Shown: positions 17,526 through 25,461, counted from the stretch's first letter. The stretch is 64,000 nucleotides of DNA from Psychrilyobacter piezotolerans (GCF_003391055.1 NZ_QUAJ01000002.1:62001-126000), one strand, 5' to 3'. Notes: generated by a model not told the origin, from the letters alone. Made by a program: numbers and translations.

Positions 17526-19157
17526 CTATATATTCATTATCTCTACTACTGTTAACATATGGTCACTTAAACGTCTATAGTAATTTAATATATCCATATG
17601 TCCCGTACTCAACATAGGTTTTGGCTTTTCTCGTGCCATTCTGTCTAGATGACTCTTTCTAGCTTTTCTATACATGTTGGTAATATCAGTAGATTTTTTT
17701 ACCGCTTCCATTGTTATATCTGCATTATTTGTTATATATGCATTGTTTACCAACTCAAAGAAATCCGCTACTGCATCATGCAGCATAAAGATATCTTCTT
17801 TTTTATATTTATTGAGAACTAAATCATTTTCTTTTAACCTGGAATATACTTTCATAATTCTCTCAGCATAGTCAGTTAAAGACTCATATTGGTCACAGAT
17901 AGCTATATTTTTTCTTGTAACCATAACAAAGTGCTGTTCTATATCTAGTCCTAAAATTTGTGAATTTAATTCCGCTACTTCTTTTTGAACCATATCTGCT
18001 TTTTCTTCAATTCTAAATACCTCTGCTATTTCATCAGAATTTTTTGAAAGATTTTTATCTATTACTTTTTTTACCATCTCTAAAGATAATTTTATATCCT
18101 CACCTATAGAACCTACCTCTGCCTTTGTCTGTTCAATGGCTAAAGTAGGAGTTTCCAGCATCCTCACATCTAGATGTGTATATTTTTTTACCTTCACCTC
18201 ATCATCTGGGATTAATTTCTTTAAAAAATTAGCCAGTGGTGTCAGCAAAAATATAAATAAGATTGCATTGGTAACATTAAAGATTGTATGAGCCGCTGCT
18301 AAAAAACCACTTATATTTACACTAGGGTCTACAATATGACCTATCATATTAGTATATATTCCATATATCGGAAGTACCCATAACAGTCCAAAAATATTAA
18401 TAATCGTATGTGCATAAGCTGCTCTTTTTGCATTAGCTTTGGCTCCAAATGATGCTAAAAATGCCGTAATAGTAGTTCCGACATTTAATCCCATCACTAT
18501 AGCTACACCAGTTTGTGCATCGATCAACCCTTGACTGGCTAACATTATAGTAATTCCTAAAGTAGCTGCCGAAGCTTGTACCACTGCAGTTAAGAAAGCT
18601 CCTACCATAGCTACTAAAAATGCACTTCCTATTCCTGTTACATGGAATTTTTGAAACATTTCAACAAATTCAGGCATAGCTCTAAGGGGCTCAAACCCAT
18701 TTTTCATAAGCTCCATTCCAAAGAATATCAAACCTATTCCCATCATTAATTTTGATTTTTCTTTGCCTTTTTCAGTTTTGGCAAACATTCCGATGATAGC
18801 ACCGATCCCTGCTAAAGGAAGTCCATATTTCCCTACTTTCAAAATAAGCAGCCAACCTACAGCAGTAGTTCCTATATTGGCTCCCAAAATAACCCCTAAA
18901 GCTTGAGTCAGGTTCATCAAACTGGCATTTACAAATCCAATTACCATAACTGTCGTTACAGATGAAGATTGAACTAAAATTGTAATTATTATTCCCACTA
19001 AAACACCTAAAAACCTGTTTTTAGTCACAATTGCAATTACATTTTTTAATTTATCTCCCGCTACTTTTTGCATTGCATGAGCCATATTTTCCATTCCATA
19101 TAAGAAAATTCCTAATCCACCAACTACATTCAGCATTATATTCAATGCATTCCCCAT
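17526..19157 (-). CDS. Na/Pi cotransporter family protein with PhoU-like tail
   Basis: A 543-aa protein. The membrane half (about 1-310) has the two inverted Na/Pi-cotransport repeats, with QSSS (VQSSSVTTVMVIGF) and a second QASAAT repeat, and paired GANIGTT and GLNVGTT motifs. The last ~200 residues form a helical PhoU-like domain. It likely takes up phosphate with Na+, or is a YjbB-type exporter. The gene is preceded by a promoter and four exact TGTAAA repeats with 11-bp period, a Pho-box-like array, which supports a phosphate role. Confidence 0.9.
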   Translation of the reverse strand: MGNALNIMLNVVGGLGIFLYGMENMAHAMQKVAGDKLKNVIAIVTKNRFLGVLVGIIITILVQSSSVTTVMVIGFVNASLMNLTQALGVILGANIGTTAVGWLLILKVGKYGLPLAGIGAIIGMFAKTEKGKEKSKLMMGIGLIFFGMELMKNGFEPLRAMPEFVEMFQKFHVTGIGSAFLVAMVGAFLTAVVQASAATLGITIMLASQGLIDAQTGVAIVMGLNVGTTITAFLASFGAKANAKRAAYAHTIINIFGLLWVLPIYGIYTNMIGHIVDPSVNISGFLAAAHTIFNVTNAILFIFLLTPLANFLKKLIPDDEVKVKKYTHLDVRMLETPTLAIEQTKAEVGSIGEDIKLSLEMVKKVIDKNLSKNSDEIAEVFRIEEKADMVQKEVAELNSQILGLDIEQHFVMVTRKNIAICDQYESLTDYAERIMKVYSRLKENDLVLNKYKKEDIFMLHDAVADFFELVNNAYITNNADITMEAVKKSTDITNMYRKARKSHLDRMAREKPKPMLSTGHMDILNYYRRLSDHMLTVVEIMNI

Positions 19158-19192
19158 TTCTTTACTCCTTTAAATAATTATTTCTACGTTTT

Positions 19193-19231
19193 TTTACATA
19201 ATCTTTACATGTAATTTACAAGATTTTTACA
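19193..19231 (-). promoter_or_regulatory. Pho-box-like array: four 11-bp-period repeats
   Basis: TTTACA occurs at 19193, 19204, 19215 and 19226 on the plus strand, i.e. TGTAAA with 5-nt spacers on the coding strand. The spacing is exactly 11 bp throughout. This resembles the direct-repeat binding site of PhoP/PhoB response regulators (TTNACA, 11-bp period in Bacillus). It lies 36-74 bp upstream of the phosphate transporter start. Binding by PhoP is inference. Confidence 0.65.
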
Positions 19232-19242
19232 CAGTCTGTGAA

Positions 19243-19271
19243 ATTATACAATAAGGCCTGTAAAAAGTCCA
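19243..19271 (-). promoter_or_regulatory. Candidate promoter of the Na/Pi cotransporter gene
   Basis: On the minus strand TGGACT (19266-19271), a 17-bp spacer and a perfect TATAAT (19243-19248). The Pho-like repeats start a few bases downstream of it. If this is the start site, the repeats would overlap the early transcribed region; otherwise a weaker -10 near 19180 could be used. Confidence 0.5.
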
Positions 19272-19273
19272 TA

Positions 19274-19296
19274 AAAAAAGAGCACCTGAGTGCTCA
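19274..19296 (-). terminator. Terminator overlapping the stop codon of the 19294 gene
   Basis: GAGCAC (19280-19285) and GTGCTC (19290-19295) form a perfect 6-bp stem with a 4-nt loop, followed on the minus strand by seven T. The stem includes bases of the TGA stop at 19294-19296. Confidence 0.8.
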
Positions 19297-19788
19297 AAAT
19301 CTATATTTACAGTTGAATGTTAATCTTGTTGAATTATATATATTTTCTTCCTCTTGCTGAGTCACTTCAATAATTTGGTAGTTATATTTTCCATATAATA
19401 TCTCAAACTCAACATTTTTAACGGTAATACCAACACCAACTCCATAATTTACCATCTGGTTAAAATCATTCAAAAACTTATCTAAATCTACGCCCTCTCC
19501 TTCAACTAAGTTAACTCCCGCTGAAAACAAATAACAGGGGGAAGATTGATCCTCTGGATCCAATAAATATTTTATTTTTGCATAATAAGGGATTATTTTT
19601 GTGCTTACTCCTATAGAAATATAGGCTGCTTCCCCTGTTTCAAACTCCAACCTCCTATAAAACTCTGTTGGTATCCCTACCTTTATCCTAGCCAGGAGAG
19701 AATCATCTTCCTGAATTTTTATTGTTCTGCCCTCTAGAGAAGGTAGAGGGTCTCTACCAAAACATATTCCACTGTACGCAAATACCAA
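19294..19788 (-). CDS. Hypothetical exported or outer-membrane protein
   Basis: Unrecognised protein. The mature part alternates hydrophobic and polar residues and ends NCKYRF, compatible with a small outer-membrane barrel or periplasmic beta protein. The TTG at 19788 would start inside a signal sequence. Reading further upstream in the same frame adds ILTRYSLILL, which together with VFAYSGICFG makes a good signal peptide. That extension holds no ATG, GTG or TTG before a stop; an ATT codon at 19818 has AGGGG 6 nt upstream. Start by ATT, or coupling to the overlapping upstream gene, is possible. Confidence 0.6.
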   Translation of the reverse strand: MVFAYSGICFGRDPLPSLEGRTIKIQEDDSLLARIKVGIPTEFYRRLEFETGEAAYISIGVSTKIIPYYAKIKYLLDPEDQSSPCYLFSAGVNLVEGEGVDLDKFLNDFNQMVNYGVGVGITVKNVEFEILYGKYNYQIIEVTQQEEENIYNSTRLTFNCKYRF

Positions 19789-19798
19789 CAGAATAAGG

Positions 19799-20080
19799 CT
19801 ATATCTTGTTAAAATAATAATCGACCCCTATGGAATTTTCCAGAGATAAAAATGTTTCCCCCTCTTTGAAAATGTATTCCTCTAAAAGGATATATTTTAT
19901 TCCCTCCTCCTCATAAGTATACCTAAATTCTAGATCATCAATTTTTTTTGTATTTAGAGAATCCATTTGAAATTTTATATCTTTTTTAAATAATTTTTTC
20001 AGTAATTCACCATCTTTTTTATCTAATTTACACGGAAAATGATCTTTCTTCATTAATATTTCTAAAAATTCTTTTTTCAT
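19799..20080 (-). CDS. Hypothetical protein, 93 aa
   Basis: Small charged protein without a signal peptide or recognised domain; Lys-rich N-terminal half and Glu-rich C-terminal half. The ATG at 20080 is chosen because GGAGG lies 8 nt upstream; an in-frame ATG at 20095 would place that site inside the gene. Its 3' end overlaps the upstream extension of the 19294 gene in another frame, suggesting the two are co-transcribed and perhaps coupled. Function unknown. Confidence 0.65.
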   Translation of the reverse strand: MKKEFLEILMKKDHFPCKLDKKDGELLKKLFKKDIKFQMDSLNTKKIDDLEFRYTYEEEGIKYILLEEYIFKEGETFLSLENSIGVDYYFNKI

Positions 20081-20140
20081 AAAAAACACCTCCATAAATT
20101 TATTCTTGATATCTAAATGTCACCATTTTTTTATCCACCT

Positions 20141-20476
20141 TTATCTAAAATTACCAAACATCTCCAATACGACCCCAATAACTTCTACTGCACCAGACAG
20201 TACAGAGATCTTAGCGAGAATTGCATATCTCTGTAGACCCTCATATTTATTAGCACTTCTCCAGATTGCAACACATATAAAAACAGTATAAATAAAAACA
20301 AAAACATTTAAAATAAACACAAATATAAAACCAACTTTTGTAGAAAATCCGATATTTTCATGTTCGATATAAGCAAAAATAATATTAAAAAATATATTGG
20401 CAATTACACCAAACTGCCAATATGTTATCACCAAAGGAATATCACCATACCACAGAGCTCTTATCAAACTTCTCAT
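20141..20476 (-). CDS. Small integral membrane protein
   Basis: A 111-aa protein with about three membrane segments (near 18-40, 47-73 and 87-105). A conserved-looking VAIWRSANKYEG stretch after the second helix resembles a family of small bacterial membrane proteins that sit in diverse contexts and have no known function. The ATG has GGGGAG upstream. It may be the first gene of a three-gene unit with the 19799 and 19294 genes. No function is proposed. Confidence 0.65.
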   Translation of the reverse strand: MRSLIRALWYGDIPLVITYWQFGVIANIFFNIIFAYIEHENIGFSTKVGFIFVFILNVFVFIYTVFICVAIWRSANKYEGLQRYAILAKISVLSGAVEVIGVVLEMFGNFR

Positions 20477-20672
20477 TTTTCTCCCCCTCTCATAATACCA
20501 ATCTATCTAATTAACAGTTAACTATAAATTGCATAACAATATAAATAAAATAATGACTTTATTGATTTCAATATTATTAACTACTAAAAATAAACAGTTA
20601 TTCCTTTAGAGTGAAATTTTTCAAATGATTTTTAATACATTTTTTCTGTAATTAATCCAAGCTTTTTCATCC

Positions 20673-22394
20673 TTAATTTTTAAAATCACCGGAATCTGTC
20701 TTTTCTCCCGCTTCCTCTAAAAATCTATGGATTTTTTTACCTTCCCTTTTATTCACCATATGTCTTCGCACCTTCATGGTTCCTGTGTAAGTTTCATCCT
20801 CTACAGTAAATCTGGAAACCAACAATATATCTTTAGGCTTTTGATAAGGAACCAGGTGACTGGTCAGCCTTTTCACCTCACTCTTCAATAAGATATTTAA
20901 TTCCCCCTCATGTACTCCGTCATAATTTTCTGGAACTGTCAAACATGCATATAAATTTTTACATCCATCTCCTATAACCATTACGTCATCTATAAAATCT
21001 GACTTTTTCAATTCATTCTCAATAAATTCCGGGTGGATATTCTCGCCGCCTTTTAAAACTATCATGTTGGTTTTTCTGCCGCTTATATATAATTTTCTCC
21101 CCTTATAATAACCTGTATCCCCAGTATGGAGCCAGCCATCCTTTATAACTTTGGCACTTTCATCCCTATGATTCCAATACCCTTTCATAACACAGCTGCC
21201 CTTTAAAAGCAGCTCCCCCTTAAGATCTTTCCCTCTATTTCCCAATTCATCTAAAAAGGTGAAATCACCAAATGGCTGATCTGTCAGCCACTCCAATAAG
21301 TTTCCAGAACTCCCGTAACAGTAGTCCTCTAAACTATCTACACTGACAACTGGTGTAGCTTCAGAGAGCCCATACCCCTGCATCACAGGTATTCCTAAAT
21401 AACCAAAATATCTTTGGAGATTTATATCCAGTGCCGCTCCTCCAGAGATAAATTCTTTGAGATTTTCTCCAAAAACAGATCTGATTTTCACCAATAATTT
21501 TTTATCCAAGATATCATAGATCTGTCTATATTCTTCATTGGGAATAAAATCAAACCTATCCCCCTTTACAAATGGTGCAACTTGTAACAATTTTTCATAG
21601 CTTTTCAGTGATTCTGCTCCAGCATTTTTTACCTGCTTTTCTATACTTCCCTTTATTATTTCCAGTATCCTGGGCACAGCCAGTATTATAGTAGGGTTAA
21701 ATAGAGGGATGTTTCCAACGAAATTCTTTGAATTTTCTGTAAATCCCAGGCTGGATCCACTGCTTATAGACCCTATAACTTCTACAGCCAGGGAAAAACT
21801 ATGCCAATAGGGCAGGATCGAATAGAGGCAGTCATCGGTTGTTAATTTTTTTATATTAACAATAGACTTTCCATTACTAACCAAATTTTTATGAGTAAGC
21901 ATTACACCTTTTGGGTTCCCGGTAGAACCACTGGTATATATCAGAGCTCCGGTATCTTCTGAATTAGTTTCACATTCCTCTCTATAGATTGAACCTTTAG
22001 ATAATTCATCTAATTTTTCCAGCAGAACAATCCTTGCCTCTGGATAGATATTTTTAATTTTTTCCTCCAATGAAGAAATTGTTAAAATAACTTTAGGAGT
22101 TGCATCCTCCAGTATAAACTTTAATTCCGCCTCCCTGCTATTTTCATTTATGGGAACAACAATTCCTCCTGCCATCCATACGGCATAAAGGGATTTTAAC
22201 TGCTCCACAGATTTAGGAGTTATTATTCCTATCCTGTCTCCTTTTTTTATCCCTATTTTCGTTAAATATCCAGCCCATTTTAAAACTTTTTCTATTATTT
22301 CATCATATGTATAATTTCTCAAAGTTGATTTGACAAATATACCCTTTTTATATTTCTCCCTTGCTTTGAGTATACATTCTTTTAATGTTTTCAT
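20673..22394 (-). CDS. AMP-binding long-chain acyl-CoA synthetase-like protein
   Basis: ANL-superfamily enzyme of 573 aa. The AMP-binding signature IYTSGSTGNPKGVMLTHKN lies near residue 150, a QGYGLSEATPVVS motif near 338, and the hinge motif TGDTGYYKGRKLYISGRK near 420. These fit activation of a fatty acid through an acyl-AMP intermediate. The C-terminal catalytic Lys region (TGTMKVRRH) is present. Substrate length is not readable, and an acyl-ACP synthetase role is also possible. It has its own promoter (22465-22493). The ~195-nt gap to the 20141 gene is AT-rich with nothing recognised. Confidence 0.88.
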   Translation of the reverse strand: MKTLKECILKAREKYKKGIFVKSTLRNYTYDEIIEKVLKWAGYLTKIGIKKGDRIGIITPKSVEQLKSLYAVWMAGGIVVPINENSREAELKFILEDATPKVILTISSLEEKIKNIYPEARIVLLEKLDELSKGSIYREECETNSEDTGALIYTSGSTGNPKGVMLTHKNLVSNGKSIVNIKKLTTDDCLYSILPYWHSFSLAVEVIGSISSGSSLGFTENSKNFVGNIPLFNPTIILAVPRILEIIKGSIEKQVKNAGAESLKSYEKLLQVAPFVKGDRFDFIPNEEYRQIYDILDKKLLVKIRSVFGENLKEFISGGAALDINLQRYFGYLGIPVMQGYGLSEATPVVSVDSLEDYCYGSSGNLLEWLTDQPFGDFTFLDELGNRGKDLKGELLLKGSCVMKGYWNHRDESAKVIKDGWLHTGDTGYYKGRKLYISGRKTNMIVLKGGENIHPEFIENELKKSDFIDDVMVIGDGCKNLYACLTVPENYDGVHEGELNILLKSEVKRLTSHLVPYQKPKDILLVSRFTVEDETYTGTMKVRRHMVNKREGKKIHRFLEEAGEKTDSGDFKN

Positions 22395-22464
22395 ATCTAA
22401 ATTCTCCTTTTTTCAAATTTTAATATAGATTTTAAGCACAATTAACATCAAAATCATACACTTA

Positions 22465-22493
22465 ATTATAGCAGATTTTAAAATTAAATTAAA
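22465..22493 (-). promoter_or_regulatory. Candidate promoter of the acyl-CoA synthetase gene
   Basis: On the minus strand TTTAAT (22488-22493), a 17-bp spacer and TATAAT (22465-22470) with an extended TGC just before it. Confidence 0.55.
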
Positions 22494-22612
22494 ATCTAAA
22501 TTTTAAAGGAATTTTATTGATTTTCTATATCTATATATAATACAGATATATTTCTATCTGTATCGAACCGACCTTATATAAAAAATTATTTTAGCTAGTC
22601 TGGAGGTATAAT

Positions 22613-22990
22613 ATGAAAAAATGGATGGATCACATATCGGAAGTGGAGATAAAAACTATTGAAAAAGTTCCAAATCATGAAAATTACTATACTTACTGTG
22701 ATAAACACGATGTTCATCACCTGGTAGATGAGGAGAAGGAGCTGTGTTTTGGAAAAGAGATTGAAATCTTTGCCAATGGTGATTATGCAGTCACTAAAGA
22801 TTATGATAATTGGACACTTTATCGGGATGAAACCCCTCTCTGTACAGGGGTTTGGGTTTCTTCTCATATGGACGGCAGCTACAAATATAAATTTTATAAC
22901 GACTCCTCCAGCAAATATGTCGTTCGAACAGTTACTTCAGAGGGAGATCATAAGGATGAGATAGAAGGACACGAGGAACATAGGCTATAA
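22613..22990 (+). CDS. Hypothetical protein, 125 aa
   Basis: Not recognised. A soluble, acidic protein rich in Asp, Glu, His and Tyr, with no signal peptide or membrane segment. A strong GGAGG lies 8 nt before the ATG. About 60 bp upstream a perfect TATAAT (22536-22541) runs into a 9-bp hairpin (22540-22548 with 22555-22563), which may be an operator or leader structure. The gene stands alone, facing dapF, with a shared terminator. His and Cys residues (HDVHH, CDKH) could bind metal, but this is speculation. Confidence 0.75.
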   Translation: MKKWMDHISEVEIKTIEKVPNHENYYTYCDKHDVHHLVDEEKELCFGKEIEIFANGDYAVTKDYDNWTLYRDETPLCTGVWVSSHMDGSYKYKFYNDSSSKYVVRTVTSEGDHKDEIEGHEEHRL

Positions 22991-22997
22991 CGTGTAT

Positions 22998-23036
22998 AAA
23001 AAATAGGAATTTACCATATTAGAATTCCTATTTTTT
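22998..23036. terminator. Bidirectional terminator between 22613 gene and dapF
   Basis: A perfect 14-bp stem (22998-23011 with 23023-23036), A-rich on one arm and T-rich on the other, with an 11-nt loop. It serves both convergent genes. Confidence 0.85.
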
Positions 23037-23052
23037 ATTTTAGTCTAAAGTT

Positions 23053-23874
23053 TTATTGTTGATTTTCAAAATGACCGGAAGCTATCTTAACTCCAGTTCC
23101 TATCATATATACATCTTCTCCCAGTTCAATCTCCAAGTCTCCCAATAAATGCTGAACCACCACATTATCTCCCATAAGATCCAGTCTTTTAGCTACAATT
23201 GCTGATGCACAGCTTCCTGTCCCGCATGCCAGTGTCCGTCCGACTCCTCTCTCCCATGTTTTTATCCTTAATTTACCTTCCTCTATCTTACAAAAATTAA
23301 CACTGGTATCTATTGGAAAAAAATTAAAGTCATTTATAAGGGGACCGTATTTATCTACAAATTCATTGGAAATATCCTCTACAAAAACTACAGTATGAGT
23401 AGTTCCCATAAATAAAGAAGTGATATGAAATTCTTTTCCCTCTACCACTATATTTTCATTAAATAACTCCCTTTGAGAATTAAATTTAATGGACTCGTGA
23501 TGATAATTTTCCCTTCCCATATTAACCTTTACCATAAAGGGATCGGAGTTGATAATTTTCGCTTCTAAAATTCCCGCCCCTGTTCTAACTACTAAATCAT
23601 CTTTACTTATTAAATTGTGATTTTTTAAATAAAGACAAAAACATCTAAATCCATTTCCACACATAGTATCAAAACTTCCGTCAGCATTATAAAAGATCAT
23701 TTCATTATTATTGTTTTCATCTTTAGAAACAATAATTAACCCATCAGCACCAATACCAGTCTTCCTGTCACAAATATTTTTAGCCAGTTCAGAATATTTT
23801 AAATCTGTCCCTATCTCTCCTTCACCTACAATGATAAAATCATTTCCCAATCCATGATATTTTTCAAACCTCAT
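23053..23874 (-). CDS. dapF: Diaminopimelate epimerase
   Basis: Converts LL- to meso-diaminopimelate for lysine and peptidoglycan synthesis. Both catalytic cysteines are in place: MCGNGFRCF near residue 74 and ACGTGSCAS near 220. The N-terminus MRFEKYHGLGNDF is typical, and ~273 aa is the normal length. The ATG at 23874 has AGGAGG 7 nt upstream; a GTG 6 nt earlier is too close to that site. A lysine riboswitch with terminator lies upstream, so expression should drop when lysine is plentiful. Confidence 0.97.
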   Translation of the reverse strand: MRFEKYHGLGNDFIIVGEGEIGTDLKYSELAKNICDRKTGIGADGLIIVSKDENNNNEMIFYNADGSFDTMCGNGFRCFCLYLKNHNLISKDDLVVRTGAGILEAKIINSDPFMVKVNMGRENYHHESIKFNSQRELFNENIVVEGKEFHITSLFMGTTHTVVFVEDISNEFVDKYGPLINDFNFFPIDTSVNFCKIEEGKLRIKTWERGVGRTLACGTGSCASAIVAKRLDLMGDNVVVQHLLGDLEIELGEDVYMIGTGVKIASGHFENQQ

Positions 23875-23940
23875 AATCACCCCTCCTAAACTTAATCAAA
23901 ATTTAAAATAAAAAGCAACGTGACGCTGCATCCAGATAAC

Positions 23941-23976
23941 AAAAAAAGCCCACAGATTTTTATCTGTCGGCTTTTA
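23941..23976 (-). terminator. Riboswitch expression-platform terminator
   Basis: On the minus strand AAAGCCGACAGAT pairs with ATCTGTGGGCTTT (one mismatch, loop about AAAA), followed by seven T. It lies between the lysine aptamer and dapF, about 65 nt before the dapF start. Confidence 0.9.
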
Positions 23977-24017
23977 CCTTTTAAGTTACTGGAAACTTAT
24001 CTGAATAAAATACCTTC

Positions 24018-24181
24018 AGATAGCGCTCCATTGAAAAATTCAATGACAGTGATATAATTATTCATTATACCCCCAGTAGTATTTTTCTGTTAAAAAATAC
24101 CCTTCGGCAAAAAATCCTTTCATCCAGTTTCACAGACCAACCATCTCCACTAAACTACTGATATTCAATGCAACCTCTATC
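24018..24181 (-). ncRNA. Lysine riboswitch (L box)
   Basis: Read on the minus strand, the segment has the L-box core in order: GATAGAGGTTGCA at the 5' end, then AGTAG, TGGAGATGG, GAAAGGA, GCCGAAGGG, CTACTGGGGGTA, CACTGTCATTG and finally TGGAGCGCTATCTGA. The first and last elements pair (GATAG with CTATC) as helix P1. About 165 nt is the usual aptamer size. The P1 3' arm is also complementary to the following TTCAGAT, which offers an alternative fold before the terminator at 23941-23976. Lysine binding should favour termination and lower dapF expression. Confidence 0.95.
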
Positions 24182-24202
24182 AACATTTAATTGTAATAGT
24201 AT

Positions 24203-24230
24203 ATTGTACCTCATAATCATAATAAATCAA
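24203..24230 (-). promoter_or_regulatory. Promoter of the riboswitch-dapF transcript
   Basis: On the minus strand TTGATT (24225-24230), a 16-bp spacer and TACAAT (24203-24208). The predicted start is about 15 nt before the aptamer. Confidence 0.65.
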
Positions 24231-24287
24231 TATATAATTTAAATTATTATCTAACCTCTATTTTCAATTTTTTTTATTTTATACTTT

Positions 24288-24482
24288 TCAATCAGTTTTT
24301 TCATATTTTTTATATTCCTCTTCCATGGTTTCCTTGGCTTTTTTTAACTTTTCTTGGGACTCTATATAAATTCTCTTCTGAGTGATAATCTCACTGCTTT
24401 TTTTATCCTGAAACCCTCCCGTATAAAATTTTGCCAGAATAAAAATTAAAAAAAGGACTACCAAAAGTTCTATAATTTTCAT
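24288..24482 (-). CDS. Small membrane-anchored coiled-coil protein
   Basis: A 64-aa protein with one N-terminal hydrophobic helix (about 3-20) followed by a charged helical tail rich in Lys and Glu (QEKLKKAKETMEEEYKKYEK), likely a coiled coil. GGGAGG lies 5 nt before the ATG. There is no known domain. The distance to the riboswitch promoter is only about 60 nt, and no terminator is seen between them. Confidence 0.6.
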   Translation of the reverse strand: MKIIELLVVLFLIFILAKFYTGGFQDKKSSEIITQKRIYIESQEKLKKAKETMEEEYKKYEKTD

Positions 24483-24873
24483 TTCTACCTCCCTATTTCA
24501 TAGAATATTTTCTTAGAATTTTGACTATCAGGAACATTTATTTAGATCTCTTCTTTAATTTTATATTATTTTTTGTAATTTCCTTTAAATCTATAGGAAA
24601 GTTGAGTTTTCGATTTTAAACAATTTTATAAAAAACCAGATGTTAACTTCTAAACATTAACAAGTCAGCATAAAAATTGATTTTAAGGTGTGCTTATGAC
24701 ATACACATTAATATCCAGTTTATTTTTAAAAAATAGATAATTTTTAATAAAAAAATTAAAATAATTATTAAAAAAAACTTAAATGTGGTATAAACTATTG
24801 TTATATATAATAACCTTACAAAACTATATATATATAGTTTTAAATAATATTTATTTTAGGGAGGGAGAGTGCA
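24483..24873. other. AT-rich intergenic region with a 22-bp palindrome
   Basis: No gene is supported. A perfect 22-bp palindrome centred at 24830/24831 (AAAACTATATA and its reverse complement) and a TATAAT at 24806-24811 lie just upstream of the small GTG-start gene. These could be a promoter with operator, or a leader hairpin. A 14-codon ORF at 24696 with an AAGGTG site is possible but weak. Confidence 0.4.
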
Positions 24874-25011
24874 GTGAAAAAAGTAACGTGGTATTTAATA
24901 AGATGGTTCAGGTACTATATTTTAAAACCTCATTACCAAAAGTTCTATGGGAGCTTTGAAAAATATTGTAAACAAAGAAAAATCTATGAGAGAAAGAATC
25001 AAATCAAATAA
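24874..25011 (+). CDS. Small basic protein with GTG start, 45 aa
   Basis: An ORF of 45 codons starting GTG at 24874 behind a strong GGGAGGGAG site. The product is very basic and aromatic: an N-terminal KKVTWYLIRWFRYYILKPHY stretch could be an amphipathic membrane-binding helix, and the tail (KYCKQRKIYERKNQIK) is cationic. A palindrome lies upstream and a hairpin terminator 60 nt downstream, so it has the outline of a complete transcription unit. It is not recognised. Translation is supported only by the ribosome site and composition. Confidence 0.5.
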   Translation: MKKVTWYLIRWFRYYILKPHYQKFYGSFEKYCKQRKIYERKNQIK

Positions 25012-25067
25012 AATTAGAAATCCCAACATGCATGAATTATTATTACAACCATAGGTATCAATGGAAC

Positions 25068-25110
25068 TTAAAAAAGATGCCTCCCGTGCAGTACAGGAGT
25101 CATCTTTTAT
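25068..25110. terminator. Hairpin terminator after the 45-aa gene
   Basis: AAAAGATG (25072-25079) pairs with CATCTTTT (25101-25108), continued by CTCC with GGAG inside after one mismatch. The minus strand has the longer T-run, so it may act in both directions. Confidence 0.65.
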
Positions 25111-25144
25111 CAGTAGCCTAACTATACCTTTTTTTAGTGTCTTT

Positions 25145-25246
25145 AACAAGGGTTACAGTTTATTCAATAACAGTCCCCCTCCTTCTATCTTTTTAAATTA
25201 TTTATGTTTTTTTTGTTTGTGTTATACACAAGACCAGTTGTATAAA
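25145..25246 (-). pseudogene. Duplicated, decayed 3' end of the O-methyltransferase gene
   Basis: This stretch matches the end of the methyltransferase gene and its terminator at 25905-26000. A 28-bp block is identical (25185-25212 and 25945-25972), CAATAACAG is shared on one side, and a decayed GLVYN-coding stretch on the other. In the copy the reading frame is broken. The two copies lie 760 bp apart in the same orientation and flank two small lipoprotein genes. Confidence 0.7.
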
Positions 25247-25251
25247 TAAGT

Positions 25252-25461
25252 TTACTCAGATGTAATAAGCCCATCTTTATACGAGATCTTAACCTCTTTA
25301 TCGGTCAGAGGTATTTTTGTGGTAAGTTTTCCTGTAAAAAGCTTCTCTTTATAATATAATTTTCCACCTTTGAGATCCAAATTAGGGTCACCCATCTCAA
25401 CCTCTTTTTTCATGCAGGCTGTAAATGACAAAGCGATGCACAATATTAAAAATTTTTTCAT
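25252..25461 (-). CDS. Small putative lipoprotein, MORN/YwqK-like
   Basis: A 69-aa protein with a short signal sequence ending LSFTAC, a slightly atypical lipobox with Cys16 as the lipidation site. The mature part has GGKLYYKEKLFTGKL followed by a similar VKISYKDG unit, resembling the G-x-xYY-x-G repeats of MORN or YwqK-type proteins. AAGGAG precedes the ATG. The stop lies at the edge of the duplicated methyltransferase fragment. Function unknown. Confidence 0.65.
   Translation of the reverse strand: MKKFLILCIALSFTACMKKEVEMGDPNLDLKGGKLYYKEKLFTGKLTTKIPLTDKEVKISYKDGLITSE

Noticed and set aside
24696-24740. 14-codon ORF with an AAGGTG site, possible leader peptide.
   Set aside because: There is no attenuator or following coding gene in a sensible position; likely chance.
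25061-25249. 62-codon plus-strand frame after the small GTG gene.
   Set aside because: It runs through the terminator hairpin and the decayed methyltransferase fragment, with poor composition and no ribosome site.
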